Of a stretch of 64,000 nucleotides of DNA, positions 1 to 8,532 are shown in pieces. Position 1 is the first letter of the stretch, and each line of letters opens with the position of its first letter. The DNA lies in NCBI RefSeq assembly GCF_012911975.1, contig NZ_SMDQ01000010.1, forward strand, positions 1 through 64,000, written 5' to 3'. A model generated the notes under the pieces. That model was given only the letters and a program-made list of their open reading frames with translations, made no database searches and was not told the origin of the DNA. The stretch comes from Nodosilinea sp. P-1105. Lineage in GTDB: Bacteria > Cyanobacteriota > Cyanobacteriia > Phormidesmidales > Phormidesmidaceae. Made by a program: the position numbers and the translations under genes.

Positions 1-48
1 ACTCCCTATTTTTTGTCCTTCCTATTCTCTCAAAGCATTGTCCCCTGA

Positions 49-492
49 AGCTTTGAGTCCCCTTGTCACCCGCTAAGCGAAATTACAGAAACCGTGGTCA
101 TGCAAAACCCTAAGCAGGTGGTGCAGTTGATCCAAGGGTTACAAGAGCAGGGCATTCGCCTCAGCATCGATGACTTTGGTACGGGGTATTCTTCCCTGGG
201 CTATTTGCGGCAGCTACCGATTGATACCCTCAAGATCGATCGCAGTTTCATTGCCGACATTCACCGCAGCCCTCAGCAGTACGGCATTGTGGAAGCCATT
301 ATTCGTCTGGCCGCCCATCTTGATCTGGTGGTCATTGCCGAAGGCGTCGAGCATGAGGCCCAACGGCAAGCGTTGAACCAACTGGGATGTCAGTTTGGTC
401 AGGGGAATCTATTCACCCCGCCGCTGAGTACCAGTCAGTTTAGCCAATACCTACGGACCCGGGTGTCGGGGGATGGGGAGGTGGGGAGGTGA
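49..492 (+). pseudogene. C-terminal half of an EAL-domain (c-di-GMP phosphodiesterase) protein, probably frameshifted
   Basis: The reading frame encodes the second half of an EAL domain. The EITET motif at 79-93 is followed by DDFGTGYSS, KIDRSF and AEGVE, residues that in this family bind metal and c-di-GMP. The first usable start (GTG at 94) lies inside the domain, so it is not a real start. The same frame is closed by TGA at 46-48, immediately upstream of EITET. Frame 2 is open from 2 to 73 and reads LSPEALS, which resembles the residues expected just before this motif, so a frameshift near 49-78 is the simplest explanation. The tail ends inside the G-rich tandem repeat, which supplies the last residues. 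The N-terminal part lies before the window. Damage to the gene is inferred; a sequencing error is possible. Confidence 0.6.
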
Positions 493-570
493 AGGGGGGA
501 TGGGGAGGATGGGGGGATGGGGAGGTGGGGAGGTGAAGGGGGGATGGGGAGGATGGGGGGATGGGGGCAG
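481..570. repeat. G-rich tandem repeat, 44-bp period
   Basis: Two near-identical 44-bp units start at 481 and 525, each made of GGGGA, GGGGAGG and GGTGAAGG blocks. The array overlaps the last codons of the EAL fragment and ends just before the argB stop. Several runs of four to six G could form G-quadruplexes. A C-rich counterpart lies at about 16,320-16,385. Confidence 0.8.
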
Positions 571-601
571 ACCGGGGTGTCTGCCCTGGCGGGTAATGCA
601 G

Positions 602-1507
602 CTAGTTCCGAAACTCCGAGGCCACGATCATCGAGCCAATGCCCAGATCAGTGAAAATTTCCAGCAGTAGCGCATGGGGTACCCGACCATCCACAATGTG
701 GGCGGCGCCGACCCCCTGAGCCAGCGATCGAACGCAGCAGTTCACCTTCGGAATCATGCCTCCGGCCACCACGCCGGTATCGATTAGTTGACGAGCCTGC
801 TGAATATCCAGCTTGGCCAGTAGGGTTGAAGGGTCAGTATAATCTGCCAAAATACCTTTGGTATCCGTGAGCAGAATCAGCTTTTCGGCCCCCAGGGCGG
901 CGGCGATTTCCCCGGCCACGGTATCGGCATTAATGTTGTAAGCCTGGCCCGTATCATCGCTGGCCACGCTCGACACAATTGGAATATAGCCCGCTTCCAC
1001 CAGGGACTTGATAATGCCGGGGGAAATGTTACTCACCTCCCCCACGAACCCCACCCCTTCTGACCCTTGGGGCCGGGCGGTGATCAGGTTGCCGTCTTTA
1101 CCGCAGAGGCCAACGGCCTTGCCCCCAGCTTGGTTAATTAGCGATACCAGTTCTTTGTTGACCCGCCCCACCAACACCATTTCCACCACGTCCATGGTGG
1201 GGGCATCGGTCACCCGCAGCCCATCTTTAAACTGGGGCTCAATGCCCAACTTTCCCAACCAAATATTGATTTCTGGCCCGCCGCCGTGGACCACCACCGG
1301 ACGGATACCCACACAGGCCATAAATACAATGTCGCGCACCACATCGGCCTTGAGGCGGCCATCCTTCATGGCGGCACCGCCATATTTGACCACCACCGTG
1401 CGCCCCCGAAACTGCTGAATGTAGGGCAAGGCCTCGCTCAGAATTCGGACCCGAGTGGCTTCAGTTTCGTGGATATCACCTGCGGGGGAAGAAGGAGTTT
1501 GAGCCAT
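602..1507 (-). CDS. argB: Acetylglutamate kinase
   Basis: Phosphorylates N-acetylglutamate, the second step of arginine synthesis, in the cytosol. Visible amino-acid-kinase motifs are VVKYGGAAM near residue 40, VHGGGPEIN near 75, [26 protein letters not shown] and LLTDTKGI. The length (301 aa) fits the family. I chose the ATG at 1507; the frame extends 11 codons upstream, but those residues do not resemble the family. In cyanobacteria this enzyme is arginine-sensitive and is activated by PII (GlnB); the C-terminal [19 protein letters not shown] is where such enzymes keep their regulatory tail. It is the last gene of the minus-strand series from zam, but 238 bp of repeat-bearing DNA separate it from aroK, so it may have its own promoter. 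Confidence 0.95.
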   Translation of the reverse strand: MAQTPSSPAGDIHETEATRVRILSEALPYIQQFRGRTVVVKYGGAAMKDGRLKADVVRDIVFMACVGIRPVVVHGGGPEINIWLGKLGIEPQFKDGLRVTDAPTMDVVEMVLVGRVNKELVSLINQAGGKAVGLCGKDGNLITARPQGSEGVGFVGEVSNISPGIIKSLVEAGYIPIVSSVASDDTGQAYNINADTVAGEIAAALGAEKLILLTDTKGILADYTDPSTLLAKLDIQQARQLIDTGVVAGGMIPKVNCCVRSLAQGVGAAHIVDGRVPHALLLEIFTDLGIGSMIVASEFRN

Positions 1508-1601
1508 GGACCTCAATCGGTGAAGAACTAGACAGATCACGACGACAGAGACAGGTGCTAGACGTTAAGCCTAGGGTTGAGTCAAAAAAAGACGAGAGAG
1601 T

Positions 1602-1695
1602 TGACTTAGGGTTCACGGTTCACGGTATGCGGTTTAAGGCGAGCCGTAGACCGTGAACCGTAGACCGTGAACCGCAGACCCTGTTGACCGTCACG
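1602..1695. repeat. Repeat of short CCGTGAACC-type palindromic units
   Basis: GGTTCACGG and CCGTGAACC units alternate around a central GCGGTTTAAGGCGAGCC and can pair into a long hairpin. A related copy in the opposite orientation lies at 24,512-24,585, so this is a dispersed element. It fills the argB-aroK gap. Confidence 0.7.
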
Positions 1696-1745
1696 TCTGG
1701 ATTGACAGACCGCTAGCTACCTGGCTGGCGCTGTCCAGTAGTGTA

Positions 1746-2312
1746 TCAATTCCCCATGGCTGAATCCGCCGGGGGCCGAATTCTTTTCTCGACTAAGGTC
1801 AGGATACGCTCAACAATCGTCTCTACCCCCTGGTCACTGTCGTCAATGGTGACCTGCACATCTGCCTGGGCGTAAAGCGGCCGTCGTTGAGCCATCAACT
1901 GGGCTAGGGTGGCTTCCCAGTCCCCCCTTTGCAACAGTGGTCGGCCCATATCCCCCACCAGGCGGCTGCGCAGCACCGTCAGCGGCACATCCAGCCAAAT
2001 CACAATGCCGTGGTGTAAATAGCTCCAGTTATGTTGCTGGGTAACAATGCCACCGCCGGTGGCGATCACTAACCGTCGGTGGGCAGCGAGTTGCGCCAGT
2101 ACGGCTGTCTCTAGCTGGCGAAAGGCAGCTTCCCCCTGGTGCTCAAAAATTTCGGGAATGGTCTGCCCAGCGGCAGCTTCCAGCACCGAGTCAGTATCAA
2201 AGAAGTGGTAGCCCAGGGCTTTCGCTAACTGGGCACCGGTGCTGCTTTTGCCAGCCCCCATCATGCCAATCAGATACAGGTTGATGCCTTTCAGGTGTTG
2301 GGACAGGGTCAT
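1746..2312 (-). CDS. aroK: Shikimate kinase
   Basis: Phosphorylates shikimate at O3 in the aromatic amino acid pathway. The P-loop GMMGAGKSS is near residue 16 and the shikimate-binding aspartate lies in FDTDS near 39. FRQLE and GGGIV follow, with the lid arginine in DMGRPLL near 120. At 188 aa it has normal length for a monofunctional enzyme. It sits 47 bp after the LapA-like gene and is probably cotranscribed with it. Starts at ATG 2312; a second in-frame Met is not close by. Confidence 0.95.
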   Translation of the reverse strand: MTLSQHLKGINLYLIGMMGAGKSSTGAQLAKALGYHFFDTDSVLEAAAGQTIPEIFEHQGEAAFRQLETAVLAQLAAHRRLVIATGGGIVTQQHNWSYLHHGIVIWLDVPLTVLRSRLVGDMGRPLLQRGDWEATLAQLMAQRRPLYAQADVQVTIDDSDQGVETIVERILTLVEKRIRPPADSAMGN

Positions 2313-2359
2313 GGGGGTTAGGGCAAAGGTTTGACGTGGAGAGAGTAGGGTATCGGGGG

Positions 2360-3472
2360 TTAGGGAGTTAGGGCATCGTCAGCGTCATCCCAATCATCGT
2401 CTTCCCCATGCCAATCGCTGCCAGCCTGACTGGACTCTGGGGGCTGATAAGGGGGGATAATCACCCGATAGTCGGCATCGACAACGCCATCTTCGGCGAT
2501 TTCTGGATCGTCTAGATCATCGTCTAATGGATCATCATCGAGGGGGGCAGAGGGGGCGTTGGGGGAAGTATCGTAGTTACTATCGTCTGGGCCATAGTCC
2601 GCTGGGCCATAGTCTGCTGGGCCATAGACATCAGCGGTCTCCTCCCCATAGGTGGAGGCATCCTGATCATCAGCGGGGGCATAGATGCGATCGGTCTGGC
2701 CGGGGGCATCCCCCTGGCGATAGCTGTAGGAATAAATCGATCCATCTCGGTAAGCCCGTTTCGGACTCTGGGGGGCTTCAATGTCCGGGGGGGGCGGAGC
2801 AGGGTAATCATCCCAGCCCTGGTTGATGTCGTCGAGGCTATCCTCCACAGGGCTCACTCCAGGGGCCGTATAGGACCGGCTTTCCATGTCGCCCCAGTCC
2901 TGGGTGAGTTCTTCAAAGGACTGATCAATCTGCTGCTTTTGGGCGGCCTGGCGATTGCCAAACCAGTTCGTCGGCCAAAAGGAGGTGGTTGTGCCTGTCT
3001 GGCCAGGGGCAGAGCGGGAGGGTGAAGCCTGAGCCTGGTGGTGGGCCTGACTCAAGGTCTCCCAGTCATTCCACTGGTTCGGGGATTGCAGGTTAGTCCA
3101 GGCCTGCCATTCCCCACTGGGGCGATCGCGGCGGCTAGAGCGAGACGATGACTGGTTGGCGGCATCAGCACTGGGAGCACTGGCCCCGGTAACGTCAGGA
3201 TTGGTGGGCTCATAAAAGGGTTGGGCCTTGTACTTGTAGGCGGGCGATCGCCCGCTTTTTCTCCCGGGTCTGCTAAAAGTTAGCCCTGCGGTCAGCCCTA
3301 CGGTGGTGAGGGCGCCCAGGGCGATCGCCAGGCCCAGCCAGATTCCCACGGGCAATGCTAGGGTTCTGGCCCCCAAAAAGACCAGGGGCAGGGCTGGAGC
3401 TGTGTTTTGCACAATCAGCAGCAACACCGTCCCTAGCACCAGCAAAACAATGGCAAGACGTGCGGTGACCAT
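2360..3472 (-). CDS. LapA-like membrane protein with long acidic tail
   Basis: Two hydrophobic helices (about residues 5-25 and 38-62) form a LapA/DUF1049-like module. A basic stretch follows (RPGRKSGR), then roughly 290 residues of low complexity rich in Ser, Pro, Gln, Asp and Tyr. The tail carries a short YGPADYGPADYGPDD repeat and many Asp clusters, so it is probably disordered and cytoplasmic. LapA proteins in proteobacteria act in lipopolysaccharide assembly; the role in cyanobacteria is not established and I assign none. It lies 32 bp downstream of ubiX and 47 bp upstream of aroK on the same strand. Confidence 0.7.
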   Translation of the reverse strand: MVTARLAIVLLVLGTVLLLIVQNTAPALPLVFLGARTLALPVGIWLGLAIALGALTTVGLTAGLTFSRPGRKSGRSPAYKYKAQPFYEPTNPDVTGASAPSADAANQSSSRSSRRDRPSGEWQAWTNLQSPNQWNDWETLSQAHHQAQASPSRSAPGQTGTTTSFWPTNWFGNRQAAQKQQIDQSFEELTQDWGDMESRSYTAPGVSPVEDSLDDINQGWDDYPAPPPPDIEAPQSPKRAYRDGSIYSYSYRQGDAPGQTDRIYAPADDQDASTYGEETADVYGPADYGPADYGPDDSNYDTSPNAPSAPLDDDPLDDDLDDPEIAEDGVVDADYRVIIPPYQPPESSQAGSDWHGEDDDWDDADDALTP

Positions 3473-3504
3473 GGGTCAAGGTTCATACAAGGGCTGTGCC
3501 CATC

Positions 3505-4143
3505 CTATCGTGACTCAGGGGTTAGATGCCCTTGCCAGCGGCGCAGGGGTACACAATCTAAATCCAATTGGTCAAGGGCGCGGGCCACCACAAAATCTAC
3601 CAGGTCATCGATGCTTTGAGGCTGGTGGTACCAGGCAGGAATAGCTGGCACAATCCGCACCCCGGCCTCCGCCAGGGTGGTCAGGTTACGCAGGTGAATC
3701 AGACTGAAGGGGGTTTCACGGGGCACAACCACCAACTTGCGCCCTTCTTTAAGCTGCACATCGGCGGCTCGCTCCAGCAAATCAGAACTCATACCAGCGG
3801 CGAGGCGAGCCACGGTGCTCATACTACACGGAATCACCACCATCCCCAGGGTGCGAAACGAGCCACTGGCAATCGTGGCCCCCACATCCCCCCAGGGATG
3901 ACAGCGGAGCTTACCTGCATTGGGCACAGCCGCCTGGTCACGCCAGAACTGCTCCTGCCGGTCGGGGTCAAGGGGCATGTGAATGCCCAACTCTGCCTGC
4001 CACACCATTTGGCAAGCCTTAGACGCCACCAGATCGATGGCGTTATCAGCGTTGAGCAGGTGCCGGATCGTGTGAACGGCGTAGACCAGCCCAGACGCGC
4101 CAGTAACACCAACAATGACGGGAGGGGGGGAAGAGGGGGCCAT
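3505..4143 (-). CDS. ubiX: UbiX-type flavin prenyltransferase
   Basis: Makes prenylated FMN, the cofactor of UbiD-type decarboxylases, here presumably for plastoquinone-type quinone synthesis. The N-terminal GVTGASG is the FMN-binding signature. PCSMSTVARLAAG in the middle and VPRETPFSLIHLRN near residue 145 are family hallmarks. The ATG at 4143 gives 212 aa, with the flavin motif about 11 residues in; a 34-codon upstream extension looks unrelated. It lies between zam and the LapA-like gene. No ubiD is visible in the window. Confidence 0.93.
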   Translation of the reverse strand: MAPSSPPPVIVGVTGASGLVYAVHTIRHLLNADNAIDLVASKACQMVWQAELGIHMPLDPDRQEQFWRDQAAVPNAGKLRCHPWGDVGATIASGSFRTLGMVVIPCSMSTVARLAAGMSSDLLERAADVQLKEGRKLVVVPRETPFSLIHLRNLTTLAEAGVRIVPAIPAWYHQPQSIDDLVDFVVARALDQLDLDCVPLRRWQGHLTPESR

Positions 4144-4302
4144 GGAATGTGCCAAAACTGCTCTGATCACGCTGGCCAGATCGTTTATGTATCTTAACGA
4201 ACCTAGGGACCGCTGCGCCAATCCATTGCTCAGCGTACCGTACACCCCAGAGGCTTAGGTCGCTCCTTTACCCGCTGCTGGCTCTCGCCTCCCCCCTCAG
4301 GC

Positions 4303-6687
4303 TCACTCTTCGCTGTTATCGGCCGAGGCCTCGTCGCCCAGGGGCTCACCGTTGTCGTCTTCGCTGTAGCCGTTCTCGTCGTCCTCGGGGGCCTGGCTGC
4401 CGCCGCCCACCGCCACCAGGTCAATCTGCTGGCGATAGTAGTCCACGCTCTTCACCTGGACATCCACCTGGTCCCCCAGGCGATATTGCTGGCGATTCTT
4501 GCGCCCCACCAGCTTCTGCTGGCGGGAACGGTACTCGTACCAGTCATCCTTCAGAGAACTGACATGGACCAACCCTTCTACCAGCAGTTCTTCAATTTCC
4601 ACAAAGAAACCATAGGACTGCACCCCCGTGATCAGGCCATGGAAGACCTCGCCAGTGTGGGAGCGCATAAATTCTGCTTTTTTTAGCCCCTCCAGGTCTG
4701 ACTCCGCCTCCTGGGCCAGGCGCTCCCGTTCAGTCAGGTGAATGGCAATGCGACCCATGTCATCTTCAAATTCGTGCTGGATATCTGGGGGCAGAACATT
4801 CCAGTTAATCTGGCCGTGGCAAGAGCTATGGCGCAGGTTAACGCGATCTTTGGAGCGGGTAGAGCGGCGATCGCGGCCAGACTCAAACACCGCATGGAGA
4901 ATGCGATGCACCAATAAATCTGGATAGCGACGGGAGGGGGAGGTGAAGTGGGTGTAGCCCTCGGTTAGGGCCAGCCCAAAGTGGAGGTCGGGATGGGTAC
5001 TGTAAAAGGCTGGTTGGATAGTTTCCAACAGCAGGTAAGTCAGAATTTTTTCTGACTTGGACTCGGCAAACTGCTCCACAAACTGCTGATAGTCCTTGGG
5101 TTGGGGAGACTCTTCGTCGGCAATGGTAAGCTGAATATCCATATTTTCTGCCAGCTTCACCAACTCTTGTACGTCGCTGGCCTCGGGAGCCCGATGTAAA
5201 CGGTAGATGGCAGGTACCCCTAGGGCCTTTAAATGTTGGGCCACTAACTGATTCCCCAGCAGCATACATTCAGTCACAATGGCGCGGGAGGGCAGCCCGG
5301 CGGAAACCACCATTACCCCTAACAACCCCTCATCATCGTATTGGAATTTGGGGGAACGGTAGTGGGCCAGCACCTCCCCTGCATCGGTAGGGAAGTCATA
5401 CTCGGGCAGGTTAAGCTCGAATGCCCCCCGCTGAAGTCGCTGTCGCTTGATGGCCTGGCTGAGGTACAGCAGATTGTCAATCAAGTCGAAGATCGGCTCC
5501 AACCCTTTCAGGGCCTTGGGTTTAATATCCAACGCCTTGATGGCATCGCTATCATCTCGCACCAGCACCGCTTGGGCCTCCTGGTAGGTGATCTGGTGGT
5601 CCACACATACCACCGAGGGCTGCACCTCATACTCTAGAACTTGCCCCCTGTCATCGAGGGTAACCAGCACCGACAGGGCTAAGCGATCCTTTCCAGCCAG
5701 TAAAGAGCCCAGGGAACCCGACAGAGGGGGAGGTAGCATGGGAATGACCTCATCCCCCAGGTACACCGAGGTACCTCGCTTGGCCGCACTCTGGTCAATG
5801 GGAGAGTAGGCTTCTACGTAGTGGGCAATGTCCGAAATGTGAATACCTAACTGCCAGTGGCCGTTATCCAGCTTTTCTAGGGTGAGGGCATCGTCGATCA
5901 CCCTGGCATTGGGGCCATCAATGGCGACAGTGAGGCGATCGCGTAGATCAAGTCGGTCTTTGAGTTCCGCTTTCTTGATCCGGTTGGGCAGGGCTTCGGC
6001 CTGAGCCAAAACCGCGTCAGAAAAGCTGCGGGGCAGGTCGTGCTTGCAGTAGACAATGTCAATGTCAGAGGCGTCTTCGGCATTGCTACCCAAAATTTGA
6101 GCAACTCGTCCTTGGGGAGGGTGTTGCCCCAGGGGGTACCGGACAATTTCCACATGGGCCAGCTGATCCACGGCGGCTGGCAAATCGGTACCGTTGGCCA
6201 CCAGGGCCAGCTCAAATAGGAGGCGATCGTCCAGAGGCACCGCTCGGTAGTCACTCTCCTCTTGTTTCACCCGAGCTAGCACCGAAGCATTCGCCCGCTC
6301 TAGGATCAACTGCACCTCCCCTTCAGGACTGCGGCGACGACTACCCTCTTTGGTGACTTTGACTAATACGCGATCGCCGTTCCAGGCCGTGTTCAGCTGA
6401 CTCTCCCGGACATAGATATCGTCAGCCCCTTCCTCGTCCTGGATCGCAAAGCAGAAACCCTTGCTAGAGCAGCGTAGCTTGCCTTCAATCACCTCCTCGT
6501 CTAGCTGACGGCGGTACTTACCCCGCTCCTTGACCAAAATGCCCAGCCGCTCTAAGGCATCTACCGCAATTTGCAAGTCTCGCTGGCTGGTTTCACTGGT
6601 GCAGTGAAGCTTTTTTTCTAAGGCTTTTAGCGTCAGGGTTTTCTGTTTATCAAAGTTCGCTAGCAGCGCCGCAATCGAAAATTCCAT
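4303..6687 (-). CDS. zam: RNB-family protein, Zam type (degenerate RNase II/R)
   Basis: At 794 aa it has RNase II/R architecture: an N-terminal helix-turn-helix-like region, cold-shock-like segments, an RNB domain (about 240-590, with HFTSPSRRYPDL at the end), a C-terminal S1 domain (about 645-735) and an acidic tail. The catalytic block reads IDGPNARVIDDAL (256-268). RNase R and RNase II use four aspartates; here the second of them is Val263, while Asp257, Asp265 and Asp266 remain. Published work on cyanobacterial Zam (acetazolamide resistance) describes an RNB clade with a degenerate active site and redox-active cysteines. Cysteines are present at 29, 73, 79 and 214. The Zam assignment is an inference from this degeneracy; ordinary exoribonuclease activity is doubtful. 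Confidence 0.75.
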   Translation of the reverse strand: MEFSIAALLANFDKQKTLTLKALEKKLHCTSETSQRDLQIAVDALERLGILVKERGKYRRQLDEEVIEGKLRCSSKGFCFAIQDEEGADDIYVRESQLNTAWNGDRVLVKVTKEGSRRRSPEGEVQLILERANASVLARVKQEESDYRAVPLDDRLLFELALVANGTDLPAAVDQLAHVEIVRYPLGQHPPQGRVAQILGSNAEDASDIDIVYCKHDLPRSFSDAVLAQAEALPNRIKKAELKDRLDLRDRLTVAIDGPNARVIDDALTLEKLDNGHWQLGIHISDIAHYVEAYSPIDQSAAKRGTSVYLGDEVIPMLPPPLSGSLGSLLAGKDRLALSVLVTLDDRGQVLEYEVQPSVVCVDHQITYQEAQAVLVRDDSDAIKALDIKPKALKGLEPIFDLIDNLLYLSQAIKRQRLQRGAFELNLPEYDFPTDAGEVLAHYRSPKFQYDDEGLLGVMVVSAGLPSRAIVTECMLLGNQLVAQHLKALGVPAIYRLHRAPEASDVQELVKLAENMDIQLTIADEESPQPKDYQQFVEQFAESKSEKILTYLLLETIQPAFYSTHPDLHFGLALTEGYTHFTSPSRRYPDLLVHRILHAVFESGRDRRSTRSKDRVNLRHSSCHGQINWNVLPPDIQHEFEDDMGRIAIHLTERERLAQEAESDLEGLKKAEFMRSHTGEVFHGLITGVQSYGFFVEIEELLVEGLVHVSSLKDDWYEYRSRQQKLVGRKNRQQYRLGDQVDVQVKSVDYYRQQIDLVAVGGGSQAPEDDENGYSEDDNGEPLGDEASADNSEE

Positions 6688-7306
6688 GTAGCGACCAAGT
6701 TCCTAAATCTTGTTCATTCTCTAGACAATCCTGCAACGGTGGCCTAACCCTATAGATGGCTAGGCTTGCTACAGCCCGGCAGTCGAACCTCCTGTGGCAA
6801 CGAGGAAGCACCCAAAACCGGCTTAATCAATAGCCCCATGGCGGTCAACCGCCGTCAATATCCGCGATCGGCCATTGAGCCGGGTGAGCGGATAAGCAGG
6901 CACAGCCCCAAACAGCGAAGCTGACTGCCGCCTATAATAATGCGCCAACCCCTGCTTGAGTTCAACCATTCGCCACTGCGTCAAGGGGAAATAGCCTGCC
7001 AACGGCTAGATGCCTTCGACTTGGTGCTCCCTGATGGCTGCCCTGCCTAAACCCAAAGAGGCTCAGAGGGCCATCACCTCAGGCTTTTAGTAAGAGGGCA
7101 TGGCACTCTACTTACAATGTCTCAAAAAATGGAAGCCTGTCAAATCTTTTTGTCAATACCAAGTAACCTTTTGTAAAGGCAGCAGAAAATTGCCCGTCTG
7201 CGGGGGGTAACAAGCCATGAGTTTCGCCCAGTCAGGTAAAGGGGGTGAGGGCTGCGGTTCAAGGGGCAAAGCCTGAGGTACGCCGCCAACTATCGCCGGA
7301 ATCCGC
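6688..7306. other. Intergenic region between zam and phoU, no gene found
   Basis: About 620 bp between two minus-strand genes. No reading frame has convincing codon use or a ribosome site. The palindromic GGCGGTCAACCGCC at about 6,840 and the HIP1-like GCGATCGGCC nearby are the only structures seen. It must hold the zam promoter, but I could not pick a clear -35/-10 pair. Confidence 0.5.
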
Positions 7307-7987
7307 TCAGGTGCGCTCCCCGGTGACGATGTAGGCCACCCGTTTACCAATGTTGGTGGCATGATCGGCGATCCGCTCTAGGTAGCGAATGGCTAGCACC
7401 AGCAACACGGTGGGTTCCACAGAGCCCACCAAATTCGTTTGATTGGCTAGCTGGGCATAGAGTTCCTCGTAGTCGGCGTCGATGGCGTCATCCTTTTGTT
7501 TAATGTCTAACCCTGATTGGGCATCCAAATTAGAGAGTGCCAGCAAACTCATGGCCACCATCGATCGACAGCGATCGAGCATAGTCTGGACCCGGCCAAT
7601 CAGCGGTGGCACTGGATAGGGAAACAGTTTAATGGCTACCTCGCCAATGTCTTCGGCATAGTCACCGATCCGCTCCAGGTCACGCACCATCTGCATAAAG
7701 GCACCGATGCGTCGTAAATCTTCCTCTCCCGGGGTTTGTAGGGTGAGTAGGTGCATACAGTCCACCTCAATTTTCCGGTAGAAGCGATCCACCCGCTTGT
7801 CGTGGTCACTGAGACGCTGGGCCGCCTCTAGGTTGCGATCGCACAGAGCGTCACGGGCCAACACACAAGAATTTTCCACCAGCGCCCCCATCCGCAGTAA
7901 ATCGCGCTGCACGCGCAGCAGTTGCCGTTCAAAGTCACTGCGTTTGGGTTGGGTCGTATCCACATCAGTTACCACGGTGGTGTTCAT
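7307..7987 (-). CDS. phoU: PhoU-family phosphate signalling regulator
   Basis: Two tandem PhoU three-helix repeats carry the metal-binding RDLERIGDYAEDIGE motif near residue 100 and its partner RYLERIADHATNIGKR near 205. PhoU links the Pst phosphate transporter to the SphS/PhoR sensor kinase and represses the Pho regulon when phosphate is plentiful. The ATG at 7987 gives 226 aa and has an AGGG ribosome site just upstream; 15 further in-frame codons are less likely to be used. No pst genes lie next to it, so the gene is isolated here. Confidence 0.92.
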   Translation of the reverse strand: MNTTVVTDVDTTQPKRSDFERQLLRVQRDLLRMGALVENSCVLARDALCDRNLEAAQRLSDHDKRVDRFYRKIEVDCMHLLTLQTPGEEDLRRIGAFMQMVRDLERIGDYAEDIGEVAIKLFPYPVPPLIGRVQTMLDRCRSMVAMSLLALSNLDAQSGLDIKQKDDAIDADYEELYAQLANQTNLVGSVEPTVLLVLAIRYLERIADHATNIGKRVAYIVTGERT

Positions 7988-8120
7988 ATCCCTGTCGATC
8001 CTGTTATCGTCCGGCACCAAGCCCACGAACAATTAAGCTCTGTAACAGTTGCTGAGGTAGCTATCACGGAAGTTGCCATCTTGGTTAACAATCAAGTCTA
8101 GACGTTAGAGGAGTATTTCC

Positions 8121-8216
8121 ATGCCCCTTTCTGAGACCCAGATCTTTATTGCCTTGGCTTTGGCCCTACTACCTGGTATTTTGGCATTTCGCCTTTCTAC
8201 CGAACTTTATAAGTAG
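8121..8216 (+). CDS. psaM: Photosystem I reaction centre subunit XII
   Basis: A 31-codon gene too short for usual ORF cut-offs. The product begins [12 protein letters not shown] and ends FRLSTELYK, the highly conserved C-terminus of PsaM, with one transmembrane helix (about residues 8-24). PsaM sits at the trimer interface side of photosystem I in cyanobacteria. A good ribosome site, AGAGGAG at 8,107-8,113, lies 7 bases before the ATG. It is flanked by minus-strand phoU and pyk and is therefore monocistronic. Confidence 0.95.
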   Translation: MPLSETQIFIALALALLPGILAFRLSTELYK

Positions 8217-8532
8217 GTTAAGGTTAGGCTCTGACGGCTGTTTCCTGACTCAGGAAATCAGGACAGATAATTAGGACAGATAAATAGTGTAATCACATAT
8301 TTGTCCCAAGTGTGTCCTTTTGTAGGACGATCAGGTTTGGTCATGGTTTTTGTTGCTAGATACTATGACCATGGTTCAAGCCTCAACAAGGCTAAGCATG
8401 AGGCCTGGAAAGTCCCCCAGGCATTCGCAACCCAGGCAAATTTATCCTGTTAACAATGCCTACCCCGAGCTGCCCTCAGCCTCGGGGTATTCTTTATCTA
8501 TTTCGGGCTTATTGTGAGCTAGGGCTACCCAG
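8217..8532. other. psaM-pyk intergenic region with hairpins, possible small RNA
   Basis: After psaM, TTTCCTGACTCAGGAAA forms a short hairpin near 8,241. TGGTCAT (8,339-8,345) pairs with ATGACCA downstream. GCCTGG and CCAGGC near 8,403-8,423 form another stem, and a 9-bp terminator-like hairpin closes the series at 8,461-8,489. No protein-coding frame is apparent. The ordered hairpins ending in a terminator could be a small RNA of about 130-150 nt, or simply the 3' regions of the two convergent genes. Confidence 0.4.
8461..8500 (+). terminator. Rho-independent terminator between psaM and pyk
   Basis: TACCCCGAG (8,461-8,469) pairs perfectly with CTCGGGGTA (8,481-8,489), followed on the + strand by the T-rich TTCTTTATCTATTT. 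It lies between convergent genes, 245 bp after psaM, so it may end a separate short transcript. Confidence 0.7.

Noticed and set aside
6771-6800. GGAGGTTCGACTGCC on the minus strand, resembling a tRNA or tmRNA T-arm
   Set aside because: The bases on both sides of TTCGACT do not pair, and no acceptor or anticodon stems were found nearby.
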